Shown here in pieces: positions 31,514-39,644 of a stretch of DNA of 39,644 nt. Numbering within the stretch: position 1 is the stretch's first letter; each line of letters opens with the position of its first letter. Source of the DNA: Acetobacterium bakii (GTDB lineage Bacteria > Bacillota > Clostridia > Eubacteriales > Eubacteriaceae); the NCBI RefSeq assembly GCF_001263355.1, contig NZ_LGYO01000017.1:1-39644 (forward strand). Direction: 5' to 3'. Both the position numbers and the translations under genes were made by a program. Under the pieces are notes generated by a model. The model saw nothing but the letters and a program-made list of their open reading frames with translations, was not told where the DNA came from and ran no database searches.

Positions 31514-33221
31514 GTATGCCTTATCGCAAAAAGGGGCCAAAGATCTCATTTATGCAATAATCTGGACAATTGTTATGGAATTTTCTTTTATGGTACCTAT
31601 GGTTCTTGGTTTTATGTTTTTGGATGAATACATGCAGGTGCTTATGACACCTTCCACTTCGCCTCACAACAGTTTAGGGTATTATGTTGTGCTGTCGGTG
31701 GTATTTTTCCTGGTTATGTTTGCGATCGCTTATTTCCAGTATCACTCGGCTTACACGAAAGTCTATGAGGAAAGTGCGAAAAGTCGGATCAATCTGGCTG
31801 AAACACTGCGGAAATTGCCCCTGGCTTTTTTTGGAAAAAAGGATATTGCCGATTTAAGCTCAACCATTATGGAGGATGCCACCCAGATTGAAACCCTTTT
31901 TTCCCATGCCGTTCCTCAGATTTATGCCTCTGTCATCACGATTTTTGTGATGGGGATGATGATGTTTTTTTATAATTGGCAGCTATCCCTGGCGGTTTTC
32001 TGGGTGGTTCCGGTGGCGGCACTGGTTTTTTACCTGTCCAGAAAATTCCAGAGCACGGTGCACACCGAACTTTATGAAACGAAAAGAGGGATTTCAGACA
32101 AGATGCAGGAAGGGCTGGATTCCGCTCAGGAAATAAAATCTTACAACCGGGAAGCTGCTTTTTCAAAGGAACTGGGGGAAATGCTTAATCAACTTGAAAA
32201 TGACATGATTAAAGGCGAACTTTTAACCGGTGTGGCCATTAATCTCTCCTATGTGTTACTCAAGCTCGGGCTTCCCAGTGTGATGCTATACGGTGCCGCT
32301 CTTTTGTCCCAGGGCACGATCAACGTTTTTGTTTATCTGGCTTTTATGGTCATTACCGCACGGATTTATAATCCGATTATGGAGGTGATGAATAATCTGG
32401 CCTTGCTGTTATATTTGAATGTCCGAATCGACCGGATGAAAGAGATGGCTCTGATGCCAAAGCAGGAAGGGATTACCGCATTTCATCCGCAACATTATCA
32501 TGTTGAGTTTAAAAATGTCGGTTTTTCATATCAGGCTAACGTAGAAACGCTGAAGGATATCAGCTTTACCGCCCGTCAGGGAGAGGTTACCGCTCTGGTT
32601 GGACCTTCCGGCGGGGGAAAAAGTACCATCGCCAAGCTGGCAGCACGATTTTGGGATATTGAAAAAGGATCCATTACCATTGGTGGGAATGATATTTCTC
32701 AGGTTGACCCGGAAGCCTTGCTTAACCATTATTCCATCGTTTTTCAGGACGTCACCCTGTTTAATTCCAGTGTTCTGGAGAACATTCGCTTGGGGAAAAA
32801 GGATGCCTCCGATGGGGAAGTGTTCAATGCGGCCCAGCTGGCACAATGCGATGAGTTTATCAAGCAGCTTCCCCAGGGATATGATACCCGGATCGGGGAA
32901 AATGGCGAAAAACTATCCGGCGGTGAACGCCAGCGGATCTCCATTGCCCGGGCGATTTTAAAAGACGCACCAATTATTCTACTTGATGAAGCAACCGCGT
33001 CCTTGGATGCCGAAAATGAAAGCAGGATTCAAAGCGCTCTGGGTGAGCTGGTGAAAAATAAGACAGTACTGATTATTGCTCACCGGATGCGAACCGTTTT
33101 AGGGGCCGATAAAATTGTGGTAATCAAGGATGGAATGATTGCTGAAACTGGAAATCCCCAGGCACTCAAAGAAAAAAAGGGACTTTTTGCGAGCATGCTA
33201 ACTGCCCAATATGAACAATAA
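31491..33221 (+). CDS. YbtQ/IrtB-type ABC half-transporter, second pair
   Basis: The partner subunit, 576 residues: membrane domain with six helices (about 1-320), then an ATPase with GPSGGGKST, LSGGERQR and IILLDEATASLDAENE. I chose ATG 31491 (MIKYFQNKYALSQKG) with aatggaggtcaag directly upstream, inside the end of the previous gene; the longer frame from 31404 has no such site and would add 29 residues of unlikely sequence. A perfect terminator follows 20 bases after the stop, ending the operon. It probably forms a heterodimer with the preceding protein in the cytoplasmic membrane. Confidence 0.88.
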   Translation: MIKYFQNKYALSQKGAKDLIYAIIWTIVMEFSFMVPMVLGFMFLDEYMQVLMTPSTSPHNSLGYYVVLSVVFFLVMFAIAYFQYHSAYTKVYEESAKSRINLAETLRKLPLAFFGKKDIADLSSTIMEDATQIETLFSHAVPQIYASVITIFVMGMMMFFYNWQLSLAVFWVVPVAALVFYLSRKFQSTVHTELYETKRGISDKMQEGLDSAQEIKSYNREAAFSKELGEMLNQLENDMIKGELLTGVAINLSYVLLKLGLPSVMLYGAALLSQGTINVFVYLAFMVITARIYNPIMEVMNNLALLLYLNVRIDRMKEMALMPKQEGITAFHPQHYHVEFKNVGFSYQANVETLKDISFTARQGEVTALVGPSGGGKSTIAKLAARFWDIEKGSITIGGNDISQVDPEALLNHYSIVFQDVTLFNSSVLENIRLGKKDASDGEVFNAAQLAQCDEFIKQLPQGYDTRIGENGEKLSGGERQRISIARAILKDAPIILLDEATASLDAENESRIQSALGELVKNKTVLIIAHRMRTVLGADKIVVIKDGMIAETGNPQALKEKKGLFASMLTAQYEQ

Positions 33222-33240
33222 CTGATTATTTCGATTAAAC

Positions 33241-33269
33241 AAAAAGCGCTGCATTATGCAGCGCTTTTT
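33241..33269 (+). terminator. Intrinsic terminator of the second ABC pair
   Basis: aaaaagcgctgca (33241-33253) / tgcagcgcttttt (33257-33269) around tta, followed by g and ttt. Confidence 0.92.
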
Positions 33270-33386
33270 GTTTGCAATTAATCCGTATCGGTTGCGGAAT
33301 CATTTGCAGCAATGACGTAGTGACCGAAACAATGACATTGACAAGCATCAGCCCAATACTTACTCTTCTACTCTGTTTACAGTATG

Positions 33387-33410
33387 AAACGACCGGAAGG
33401 TCGTTTTTTT
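33387..33410 (+). terminator. Second hairpin terminator, between convergent operons
   Basis: aaacgacc / ggtcgttt around ggaa, followed by further T. It touches the stop codon of lctA and acts best on the plus strand, as a back-up to the terminator 120 bases upstream. Confidence 0.75.
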
Positions 33411-34108
33411 TATTTCAAGTCAGATACGAAATCATCAATGAGATCCATATGTTGGGCCATGGCCATGGCGGCTTTATTGGGTTCGCCGGTACCTAACGCA
33501 ATGAGAATATTGCGATGCTGTCGGTCAATAATGGGACTGCGTTCAGGATCCATAAGAATGGCAACGCGGATATCCTTAATCAGGCCTTCAATCAGGGAAG
33601 CCGATGAGGCCAGAACATTTTTAATCATGATGTTCTCAGAGGCCGTGGCAATTTCGTAATGAAAACGCTTGTCAAGGGTAGCCCGGACAGCTTCATCGGT
33701 TTCGGTTTCAATGGCGGTACAAATTTTCTCAAGGCTTTCATACCGTTCCGGAGTCATATGTTTCGTTGCCAGTTTGGCAGCTTCGGTTTCCAATGCCCGA
33801 CGGAGTTCCTGAACCTCATTGAGTTTGCCATTGCTGAGCCAAAACATAATGGTCAGGGGTTGGGTCAGGGTCTCTTCAAAATCTTCGGCAATGAAATTGC
33901 CTTCTCCCTGCTGGCATTTCACCAGGCCAATCATTTCCAGCGCCCGGATAGATTCCCGGATGGTAGCCCGGGATACCCCTAATTGCTCCGCCCATTGACG
34001 CTCGGATGGGAGTCGATCCCCGCTCCTTAAATTTCCCTGGATAATATTATCTTTAATTTGCTCGAGAATCTGCAAATAAATTTTTGTATGAGGAATTTCT
34101 TTAAACAT
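33410..34108 (-). CDS. lctA: FadR-subfamily GntR regulator of the lactate operon
   Basis: The 232-residue protein has an N-terminal winged helix (SGDRLPSERQWAEQLGVSRATIRESIRALEMIGLV, about 30-65) and a C-terminal FCD ligand domain (about 85-225) whose His residues (for example RFHYEI and RQHRNI) usually bind a metal and a carboxylic acid. FadR-type regulators of lactate genes, such as LldR, leave their operator when lactate is present. It is divergent to lctB, and a matching palindrome lies just after the lctB promoter. The A. woodii regulator LctA is the natural counterpart. The start is ATG 34108 with only a weak Shine-Dalgarno. Effector and mode of action are inferred. Confidence 0.9.
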   Translation of the reverse strand: MFKEIPHTKIYLQILEQIKDNIIQGNLRSGDRLPSERQWAEQLGVSRATIRESIRALEMIGLVKCQQGEGNFIAEDFEETLTQPLTIMFWLSNGKLNEVQELRRALETEAAKLATKHMTPERYESLEKICTAIETETDEAVRATLDKRFHYEIATASENIMIKNVLASSASLIEGLIKDIRVAILMDPERSPIIDRQHRNILIALGTGEPNKAAMAMAQHMDLIDDFVSDLK

Positions 34109-34401
34109 TCTAACACATCATTTCATTATTATTTTTTAATTAAGAGAATAACTCCTAAACTACATTGTACCATAATGGCTTTAAATTTCAAAAGTATAAA
34201 AATATTTATTTGTAACAGAGTGACATGAAACCGCTATTTTAAGGTTATTGCTGATGGTTACGTGATAGATCTTGCGATAGGAAAGGCCGGTGCGGGATGA
34301 TAAAATATAAGCGCCTAAATTAATTATACGTAAAAAAGCTTTCTTTGCAACCCTTCCAATGATTACATAAAAAAATAAATATGAAAACGTTATTTTAATG
34401 C

Positions 34402-34430
34402 TTGACAAGATTTTACGAAAGTATTATAAT
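34402..34430 (+). promoter_or_regulatory. Consensus promoter of the lct operon
   Basis: A perfect TTGACA (34402-34407), 17 bases and a perfect TATAAT (34425-34430), about 100 bases before lctB. So strong a promoter implies that expression is limited by repression. The remaining ~290 bases of this intergenic region back to lctA are AT-rich and hold no gene. Confidence 0.92.
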
Positions 34431-34437
34431 GGCCACA

Positions 34438-34460
34438 GGTTAGTGGTCAGGCCACTGACC
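34438..34460 (+). promoter_or_regulatory. Palindromic operator, probable LctA site
   Basis: Arms AGTGG (34442-34446) and CCACT (34452-34456) around TCAGG, extended by GGT and ACC with one mismatch on each side. The inner TGG-N5-CCA resembles FadR/LldR-type sites. It starts 8 bases after the -10 box, covering the expected transcription start, the right place for a repressor. Confidence 0.82.
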
Positions 34461-34533
34461 TATGGCAAAGTTTTATCAAGAGATTTATCAAACGTTATTA
34501 AGAATTTTATCAAGTAATTAATGGAGGGTAAGT

Positions 34534-35328
34534 ATGAAAATACTGGTATGTGTAAAGCAGGTTCCGGGAACAGCCAATGTGGAAATCGATCCAGAAACAG
34601 GGGTTATGATTCGCGATGGGGTTGAATCAAAAATGAATCCCTATGATTTATATGCTTTGGAAACAGCGTTTCGGCTCAAAGAACAACTGGGCGGAACCAT
34701 TACAGCCTTATCAATGGGGCCGATGCAAAGTAAAGAGGTTCTCTTGGAATCCTTTTATATGGGCGCCGATAAAGGTTATCTGCTGTCAGATCGTAAGTTT
34801 GGCGGCGCAGATGTTGTGGCAACCAGCTATACTTTGGCTCAGGGCGCAAAAAAAATCGGCGATTGTGATCTCATCATTTGCGGCAAGCAAACCACTGATG
34901 GCGATACTGCCCAGGTTGGACCTGAAATGGCAGAATTTTTAGGAATTCCCCATGTTACCAATGTCATCAAAATTTTGGTTGCCGACGACAAAGGGATTAC
35001 CTTACAAATGAATATGGAAGAATCCCTTGAAATCCAGCGGGTTCCCTATCCTTGTCTGATCACCGTGGACAAAGATATTTACACACCGAGACTTCCTTCA
35101 TATAAACGGAAGCTGAGTATTTCAGAAAACCCTGAAATTACTGTTCTGACATTAAAAGATATGTATGATACCGATGAAACAAATTACGGATTAAGCGGAT
35201 CTCCGACCCAGGTGGAGCGGATCTTTCCTCCGGAAAATAATGTTGAAAAAATAAGTTTTGTTGGTGACAGCAAAACTCTGGCAAACGATTTATTTGGAAT
35301 TTTATCAGAAAAAAAATATTTAGGCTAG
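34534..35328 (+). CDS. lctB: Electron-transfer flavoprotein beta subunit of lactate dehydrogenase complex
   Basis: LctB and LctC form the Etf part of the LctBCD complex, which in A. woodii couples endergonic lactate oxidation with NAD+ to oxidation of reduced ferredoxin (flavin-based electron confurcation). The 264-residue product has the EtfB pattern: [16 protein letters not shown] at the start, [17 protein letters not shown], and [28 protein letters not shown], the nucleotide/FAD-binding signature. Shine-Dalgarno atggagggtaagt. It is first in the operon behind a consensus promoter and operator, 13 bases before lctC. Confidence 0.95.
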   Translation: MKILVCVKQVPGTANVEIDPETGVMIRDGVESKMNPYDLYALETAFRLKEQLGGTITALSMGPMQSKEVLLESFYMGADKGYLLSDRKFGGADVVATSYTLAQGAKKIGDCDLIICGKQTTDGDTAQVGPEMAEFLGIPHVTNVIKILVADDKGITLQMNMEESLEIQRVPYPCLITVDKDIYTPRLPSYKRKLSISENPEITVLTLKDMYDTDETNYGLSGSPTQVERIFPPENNVEKISFVGDSKTLANDLFGILSEKKYLG

Positions 35329-35341
35329 AAAGGAAAGAATC

Positions 35342-36580
35342 ATGGCAGGAATAAAGATAATAAAACAAAATGCAGATCGTGAAACTTACGAAGCACTGGC
35401 AGAGATTTGTCCATTTGATGCCTTTAGTTATGAAAACGATGTCCTTGAAGTAACCGCGGCATGTAAAATGTGTAAAATGTGTTTAAAAAATGGACCAAAA
35501 GGTGTACTTATTCTTGAAGAGGCAGAAAAGGTTGCCATCGATAAGAGTCTTTACAAAGGGATTACGGTATATGTGGATCATATTGAAGGAAAAATTCATC
35601 CGGTGACACTGGAACTTATCGGTAAGGCGCGGGAGCTTGCAAAAGTGACTAATCATCCGGTATACGCTTTGTTTATGGGGACCAACATTACTAAGCAGGC
35701 TAAGAAACTGTTAACTTACGGTGTTGATAAGGTTTTTGTTTATGACAAACCCGAATTAAAACATTTTGTTATTGAACCTTATGCCAATGTTTTTGAAGAC
35801 TTTATTGAAAAAATCAAGCCTTCTGCTATTTTGGTGGGAGCTACCAATGTGGGACGATCTCTGGCGCCACGGGTTGCTGCCCGTTACCGTACCGGTTTAA
35901 CGGCGGATTGTACCATTTTAGACATGAAAGAAAATACGGATTTAATCCAGATTCGTCCGGCATACGGCGGGAACATTATGGCCCAAATTGTGACCGAAAA
36001 CACCCGGCCGCAATTCTGTACCGTCCGTTACAAGGTATTTACCGCACCCGAACCAATGCTGAATCCGGTTGGTGTTGTGGAAATAATGGAGATTGGGGCA
36101 AAAAAACTTATTTCATCCATTGAAGTTATCGAAGTTATTAAAAAGGAAAAGGGAATCGACCTTTCCGATGCCGAAACCATTGTGGCAGTGGGACGAGGGG
36201 TAAAATGCCAAAAGGATCTGGAAATGATCCATGACTTTGCCGAAAAAATCGGCGCCATTGTGGCCTGCACCCGTCCCGGGATTGAAGCTGGATGGTTTGA
36301 TGCGAAATTACAAATCGGCTTGAGCGGCAGAACCGTAAAACCAAAGCTGATCATTGCCCTTGGCATATCCGGAGCCGTTCAGTTTACGGCGGGCATGCAG
36401 AATTCCGAATACATTATTGCTATTAACAGCGATCCCAAAGCACCGATTTTTAATGTGGCACATTGCGGAATGGTCGGAGATTTGTATGAGATCCTGCCGG
36501 AACTTTTAGAATTGATTAAAGATCAGGATACTAGTGAAGTGCCCGAAATAAACGAAGCGCCGGAAAGGATGGCCGTATAA
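35342..36580 (+). CDS. lctC: Electron-transfer flavoprotein alpha subunit with N-terminal [4Fe-4S] motif
   Basis: The 412-residue product is longer than plain EtfA (about 320) because of an N-terminal ferredoxin-like part with Cys23, Cys41, Cys44 and Cys47 (CKMCKMC), enough for one [4Fe-4S] cluster. The EtfA domain follows, with the FAD-binding C-terminal region [27 protein letters not shown] and [20 protein letters not shown]. The extra cluster is a feature of bifurcating EtfA proteins such as A. woodii LctC and probably passes electrons to or from ferredoxin. It begins 13 bases after lctB and ends 1 base before lctD, so the three subunits are translated together. Confidence 0.95.
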   Translation: MAGIKIIKQNADRETYEALAEICPFDAFSYENDVLEVTAACKMCKMCLKNGPKGVLILEEAEKVAIDKSLYKGITVYVDHIEGKIHPVTLELIGKARELAKVTNHPVYALFMGTNITKQAKKLLTYGVDKVFVYDKPELKHFVIEPYANVFEDFIEKIKPSAILVGATNVGRSLAPRVAARYRTGLTADCTILDMKENTDLIQIRPAYGGNIMAQIVTENTRPQFCTVRYKVFTAPEPMLNPVGVVEIMEIGAKKLISSIEVIEVIKKEKGIDLSDAETIVAVGRGVKCQKDLEMIHDFAEKIGAIVACTRPGIEAGWFDAKLQIGLSGRTVKPKLIIALGISGAVQFTAGMQNSEYIIAINSDPKAPIFNVAHCGMVGDLYEILPELLELIKDQDTSEVPEINEAPERMAV

Positions 36581-36581
36581 G

Positions 36582-37982
36582 ATGATTTATAAAAAAGTGG
36601 AAGAAAAGGACATCACCTTTTTAAAAGAACTGATTCCCGCAGAACGTATTTTTATAGGTACAGAAATTGGCGAAGATTTCAGTCATGATGAATTGGGCAG
36701 CATTCATTCTTATCCGGAAATTCTGATTAAGGTTACATCAACTGAAGAGATTTCAAAACTCATGAAATATTCCTATGATAACAACATTCCGGTGGTCGTT
36801 CGTGGTTCCGGAACCGGTCTGGTTGGCGCTTGCGTGCCTCTATTCGGCGGGATTATGCTGGAAACCACCCTGATGAATAACATTTTGGAGTTGGATACCG
36901 ATAATCTTACGGTTACTGTCGAACCGGGCGTGCTGCTCATGGAGCTGTCAAAATTTGTGGAGGAAAATGATCTCTTTTATCCACCGGACCCTGGCGAAAA
37001 ATCCGCCACCATTGCCGGGAATATCAGCACCAACGCCGGCGGTATGCGGGCCGTAAAATACGGCGTTACCCGGGATTATGTACGGGGGCTGACGGTGGTG
37101 CTTTCCAATGGCGAAATCATTGAACTCGGTGGGAAAATTGTTAAAAATAGTTCAGGCTATAGCCTCAAAGATTTGGTTGTCGGTTCGGAAGGAACACTTT
37201 GCGTGATTACAAAAGCGATTCTGAAGCTGTTGCCCTTGCCAAAAATGGCCTTGAGTTTACTCATTCCCTTTGATAATATTGGCGCCGCCGCCGGGATTGT
37301 TCCAAAAATCATCAAATCCAAAGCCATTCCCACAGCCATTGAGTTTATGGAACGTCAAACCATTTTATTTGCCGAAGAATTTCTAGGGAAAAAATTTCCG
37401 GATTCCAGCAGTGATGCCTATATCCTATTAACCTTTGACGGCAATTCCAAAGAACAGGTGGAAGCGGAATACGAAGTGGTTGCCAATCTCTGTCTGGCTG
37501 AAGGGGCCAAGGATGTTTACATCGTCGATACCGCGGAACGTAAAGAATCGGTTTGGTCGGCCCGAGGGGCTTTCCTGGAAGCCATTAAAGCCTCTACTAC
37601 GGAAATGGACGAATGTGATGTGGTGGTTCCCCGAAATCGTATCGCCGAATTTATTGAATTCACCCATCAACTGGCCAGCGAAATGGACCTGCGCATTCCC
37701 AGCTTTGGACATGCCGGTGATGGCAATCTTCACATTTATGTCTGCCGCGATAAGCTTGGTCAGAAAGAATGGGATGCAAAGCTTGAAGAAGCCATGGATC
37801 GCATGTATGCCAAGGCATTAACCTTTGAAGGTCTGGTTTCAGGCGAACATGGCATCGGTTACGCCAAGCGAAAATATCTGCTGAATGATTTTGGTGCCCA
37901 ACACCTGGCACTAATGACAGGCATTAAACAAACCTTTGATCCTAAAAACCTACTCAATCCTAAAAAAGTCTGTCAGATGTAG
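36582..37982 (+). CDS. lctD: FAD-dependent lactate dehydrogenase subunit
   Basis: LctD oxidises lactate to pyruvate and hands electrons to the Etf subunits. The 466-residue protein belongs to the GlcD/FAD-oxidase family: FAD-binding type 4 domain with [15 protein letters not shown] and [28 protein letters not shown], then a C-terminal domain with the conserved [11 protein letters not shown] and [13 protein letters not shown], whose His and Glu are near the active site and, in relatives, bind a divalent metal. Family-typical length with no extra iron-sulfur domain. The start ATG is 1 base after the lctC stop. D- or L-lactate preference cannot be read from sequence. Confidence 0.95.
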   Translation: MIYKKVEEKDITFLKELIPAERIFIGTEIGEDFSHDELGSIHSYPEILIKVTSTEEISKLMKYSYDNNIPVVVRGSGTGLVGACVPLFGGIMLETTLMNNILELDTDNLTVTVEPGVLLMELSKFVEENDLFYPPDPGEKSATIAGNISTNAGGMRAVKYGVTRDYVRGLTVVLSNGEIIELGGKIVKNSSGYSLKDLVVGSEGTLCVITKAILKLLPLPKMALSLLIPFDNIGAAAGIVPKIIKSKAIPTAIEFMERQTILFAEEFLGKKFPDSSSDAYILLTFDGNSKEQVEAEYEVVANLCLAEGAKDVYIVDTAERKESVWSARGAFLEAIKASTTEMDECDVVVPRNRIAEFIEFTHQLASEMDLRIPSFGHAGDGNLHIYVCRDKLGQKEWDAKLEEAMDRMYAKALTFEGLVSGEHGIGYAKRKYLLNDFGAQHLALMTGIKQTFDPKNLLNPKKVCQM

Positions 37983-37990
37983 CGCAGTAT

Positions 37991-39532
37991 ATGAATAATT
38001 ATGTACTCTTCTTCATTGCGCTGATTCCTGTAATATGGCTGATTGTCTCTCTGGGGGTCCTAAAGATCCCCGGGCACAAAGCCTGTCCCATCGCATTGGT
38101 TATTACCATTGCTTTGAGTATTCTGGTTTGGAAAATGCCCATCACCGACAGTCTTTCCGCGGCCTTAGAAGGCGCTGCCATGGCTATTTGGCCCATAATG
38201 TTAGTGATTGTTGCAGCGGTATTTACTTATAATCTAGCAACTTACACCGGTGGAATGGAAACCATTAAAAAAATGATGACCAGTATTTCCACTGATCAAC
38301 GGATTTTGGTGTTGATTGTTGCTTGGGGATTTGGCGGATTTCTTGAAGCCATTGCCGGCTTTGGAACGGCGGTGGCCATTCCGGCCAGTATATTAGCAGC
38401 ACTGGGATTTAATCCGGTGTTTGCAGCTATTATTTGTTTAATTGCCAATACAACCCCAACCGCCTTTGGCGCCATTGGTTTACCGGTCAGCACCCTGGCT
38501 CAGGTAACCGGATTAAATGTAACCGATTTATCTTTTACTGTTGCTTTACAACTTTTCATTATGATAATTGTGGTTCCCTTTATACTGGTAATGATTACCG
38601 GTAAGGGCTTTAAAAGTCTTAAAGGCGTGTTTATCATTACCCTTATGGCTGGCCTATCATTTGCTTTGCCGCAGATATTTGTAGCAAAGTATTTAGGTTC
38701 CGAACTTCCGGCAATTGTGGGATCTGTGGTCTGTATGGCAGTTGTTATTACGATGGCCAAGGTATTTTATAAGGATACGGCCGCAAAGAATGTTGAAAAA
38801 ATTGATTTAAAAACAGCCATTATGGCATGGCTACCGTTTATTCTCGTTTTTGTGATTATTATTCTGTGTTCGTCCCTATTCCCGATGATTAATGGCGCAT
38901 TAGCACAGGTTAAAACAACCATTCAAATTTATACCGGGCCCCATGGAAAACCATTTACCTTTCTTTGGTTATCAACCCCAGGAACGCTGATCATTATTGC
39001 CACCTATCTGGCCGGGTTAATCCAGGGTGTCAAATTTGGAGAGCTCACTAGGATTTTAGGAAAAACTATGAAGCAAATGAGTAAATCGGCCATAACCATT
39101 ATGTCGATTGTTGCATTGGCTAAAGTAATGAGTTACAGTGGCATGATTGGCGTCATTGCCACGATACTGGTTTTGATTACGGGCAGTTATTATCCTCTTA
39201 TTGCCCCGCTGATTGGTGCTTTAGGAACCTTTGTTACAGGGAGTGACACCTCGGCAAATGTTTTGTTTGGAAGTCTCCAGGTAGAAGCCGCCAATTCCAT
39301 TGGCATGAGTCCTTATTGGCTGGCGGCAGCCAACACCGCCGGAGCTACCGCCGGGAAAATGATTTCGCCGCAAAGCATTGCCGTAGCCACTGCGGCAACC
39401 GGAATTATTGGGAGTGAAGGAAAAATTCTAACAACAACCCTTAAATTCTGTGCTCTTTACGTAGTGATCATCGGCATTGTGGTTTATTTTGGAGAACCGT
39501 TGGTGGCAGGTCTTTTGGCAACCTTTGGATAG
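37991..39532 (+). CDS. lctE: Lactate permease (LctP/LldP family)
   Basis: The 513-residue membrane protein carries about 12-14 hydrophobic segments and the LctP family motifs GFLEAIAGFGTAVAIPASILAALGFNP, NTTPTAFGAIGLPVSTLAQVTGL and TGSDTSANVLFGSLQVEAA. It imports lactate with protons or sodium to feed LctD. It begins 8 bases after lctD and is followed by a terminator. In A. woodii lctF, a lactate racemase, comes next; the 112 bases left in the window contain no start of such a gene, so it would have to lie beyond the terminator and repeat, or be missing. Confidence 0.94.
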   Translation: MNNYVLFFIALIPVIWLIVSLGVLKIPGHKACPIALVITIALSILVWKMPITDSLSAALEGAAMAIWPIMLVIVAAVFTYNLATYTGGMETIKKMMTSISTDQRILVLIVAWGFGGFLEAIAGFGTAVAIPASILAALGFNPVFAAIICLIANTTPTAFGAIGLPVSTLAQVTGLNVTDLSFTVALQLFIMIIVVPFILVMITGKGFKSLKGVFIITLMAGLSFALPQIFVAKYLGSELPAIVGSVVCMAVVITMAKVFYKDTAAKNVEKIDLKTAIMAWLPFILVFVIIILCSSLFPMINGALAQVKTTIQIYTGPHGKPFTFLWLSTPGTLIIIATYLAGLIQGVKFGELTRILGKTMKQMSKSAITIMSIVALAKVMSYSGMIGVIATILVLITGSYYPLIAPLIGALGTFVTGSDTSANVLFGSLQVEAANSIGMSPYWLAAANTAGATAGKMISPQSIAVATAATGIIGSEGKILTTTLKFCALYVVIIGIVVYFGEPLVAGLLATFG

Positions 39533-39560
39533 TCTTATAAAATATTTGGATCAATAAATC

Positions 39561-39606
39561 AGAACATTGGGCGGACAGTTTATGATCCCCTCAATGTTCT
39601 TTTTTC
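39561..39606 (+). terminator. Terminator after lctE
   Basis: agaacattg (39561-39569) pairs with caatgttct (39592-39600) around a 22-base loop, followed by tttttc. Confidence 0.8.
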
Positions 39607-39608
39607 AC

Positions 39609-39644
39609 AGGTAATTGCAAAACTACCGTGAGCTTCGCTGCCAG
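39609..39644 (+). repeat. 36-bp dispersed repeat, copy 2 (cut by the window end)
   Basis: Matches 13287-13322 at 33 of 36 bases, in the same orientation, directly behind the lctE terminator. The copy reaches the last base of the window, so its true length is unknown. Confidence 0.75.

Overview
The window reads as chromosomal DNA of an acetogenic Clostridia/Eubacteriales member, most likely Acetobacterium. The strongest pointer is the right end, where a FadR-type GntR regulator stands divergent to EtfB, EtfA carrying an N-terminal [4Fe-4S] motif, an FAD lactate dehydrogenase and a lactate permease. This is the lctA-lctBCDE order of the electron-bifurcating lactate dehydrogenase described in A. 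woodii. A T-box leader, TTG starts with strong Shine-Dalgarno sequences, Veg and moderate GC content agree with a Gram-positive anaerobe. The species assignment is inference.

Left part (1-15.9 kb), mostly housekeeping: an ABC-F ATPase; a gamma-carbonic-anhydrase-fold protein; two exported or membrane-anchored proteins of unknown role around an ECF S component; a T-box-controlled, type-2 ileS; a 101-bp near-palindrome; prephenate dehydratase behind a LUD-domain protein; a HAD phosphatase; veg; and arginine deiminase, ornithine carbamoyltransferase and a phosphohexomutase. Clear intrinsic terminators separate most units.

Middle (15.9-19.9 kb), accessory and decaying: a group IIC intron sits just after the phosphohexomutase terminator, and its reverse transcriptase is cut by one in-frame TAG. 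Next comes a compact structured RNA resembling a cobalamin riboswitch, followed by its own terminator. Behind it lie a short ORF broken by TGA, a secreted glycine-rich protein and a small two-helix membrane protein, an arrangement that looks like a toxin/bacteriocin and immunity pair. A 5'-truncated second copy of the RNA and terminator closes the cassette, so the cassette is bracketed by direct repeats.

Transporter island (19.9-33.3 kb): a MATE exporter, a YbtPQ/IrtAB-type ABC pair, a complete ECF transporter (MptD-like S, T and fused double ATPase), an AraC regulator divergent to the ECF genes, and a second ABC pair. Palindromes built on GTTAG and CTAAC lie in front of the MATE gene, the first ABC pair and the ECF operon, and a hairpin with the same core and spacing precedes the second ABC pair. 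They resemble DtxR/IdeR-type metal-regulator boxes. The working model is a metal-repressed metallophore or siderophore uptake island. A 37-codon AraC C-terminal remnant beside the ATPase gene shows that the island once held another regulator copy.

Right end (33.4-39.6 kb): lactate oxidation. Imported lactate is oxidised by LctD, and LctBC passes the electrons on in a flavin-based bifurcating complex. A consensus promoter and a palindromic operator precede lctB. A terminator follows lctE, and then a 36-bp sequence that also occurs between the arginine genes 26 kb away.
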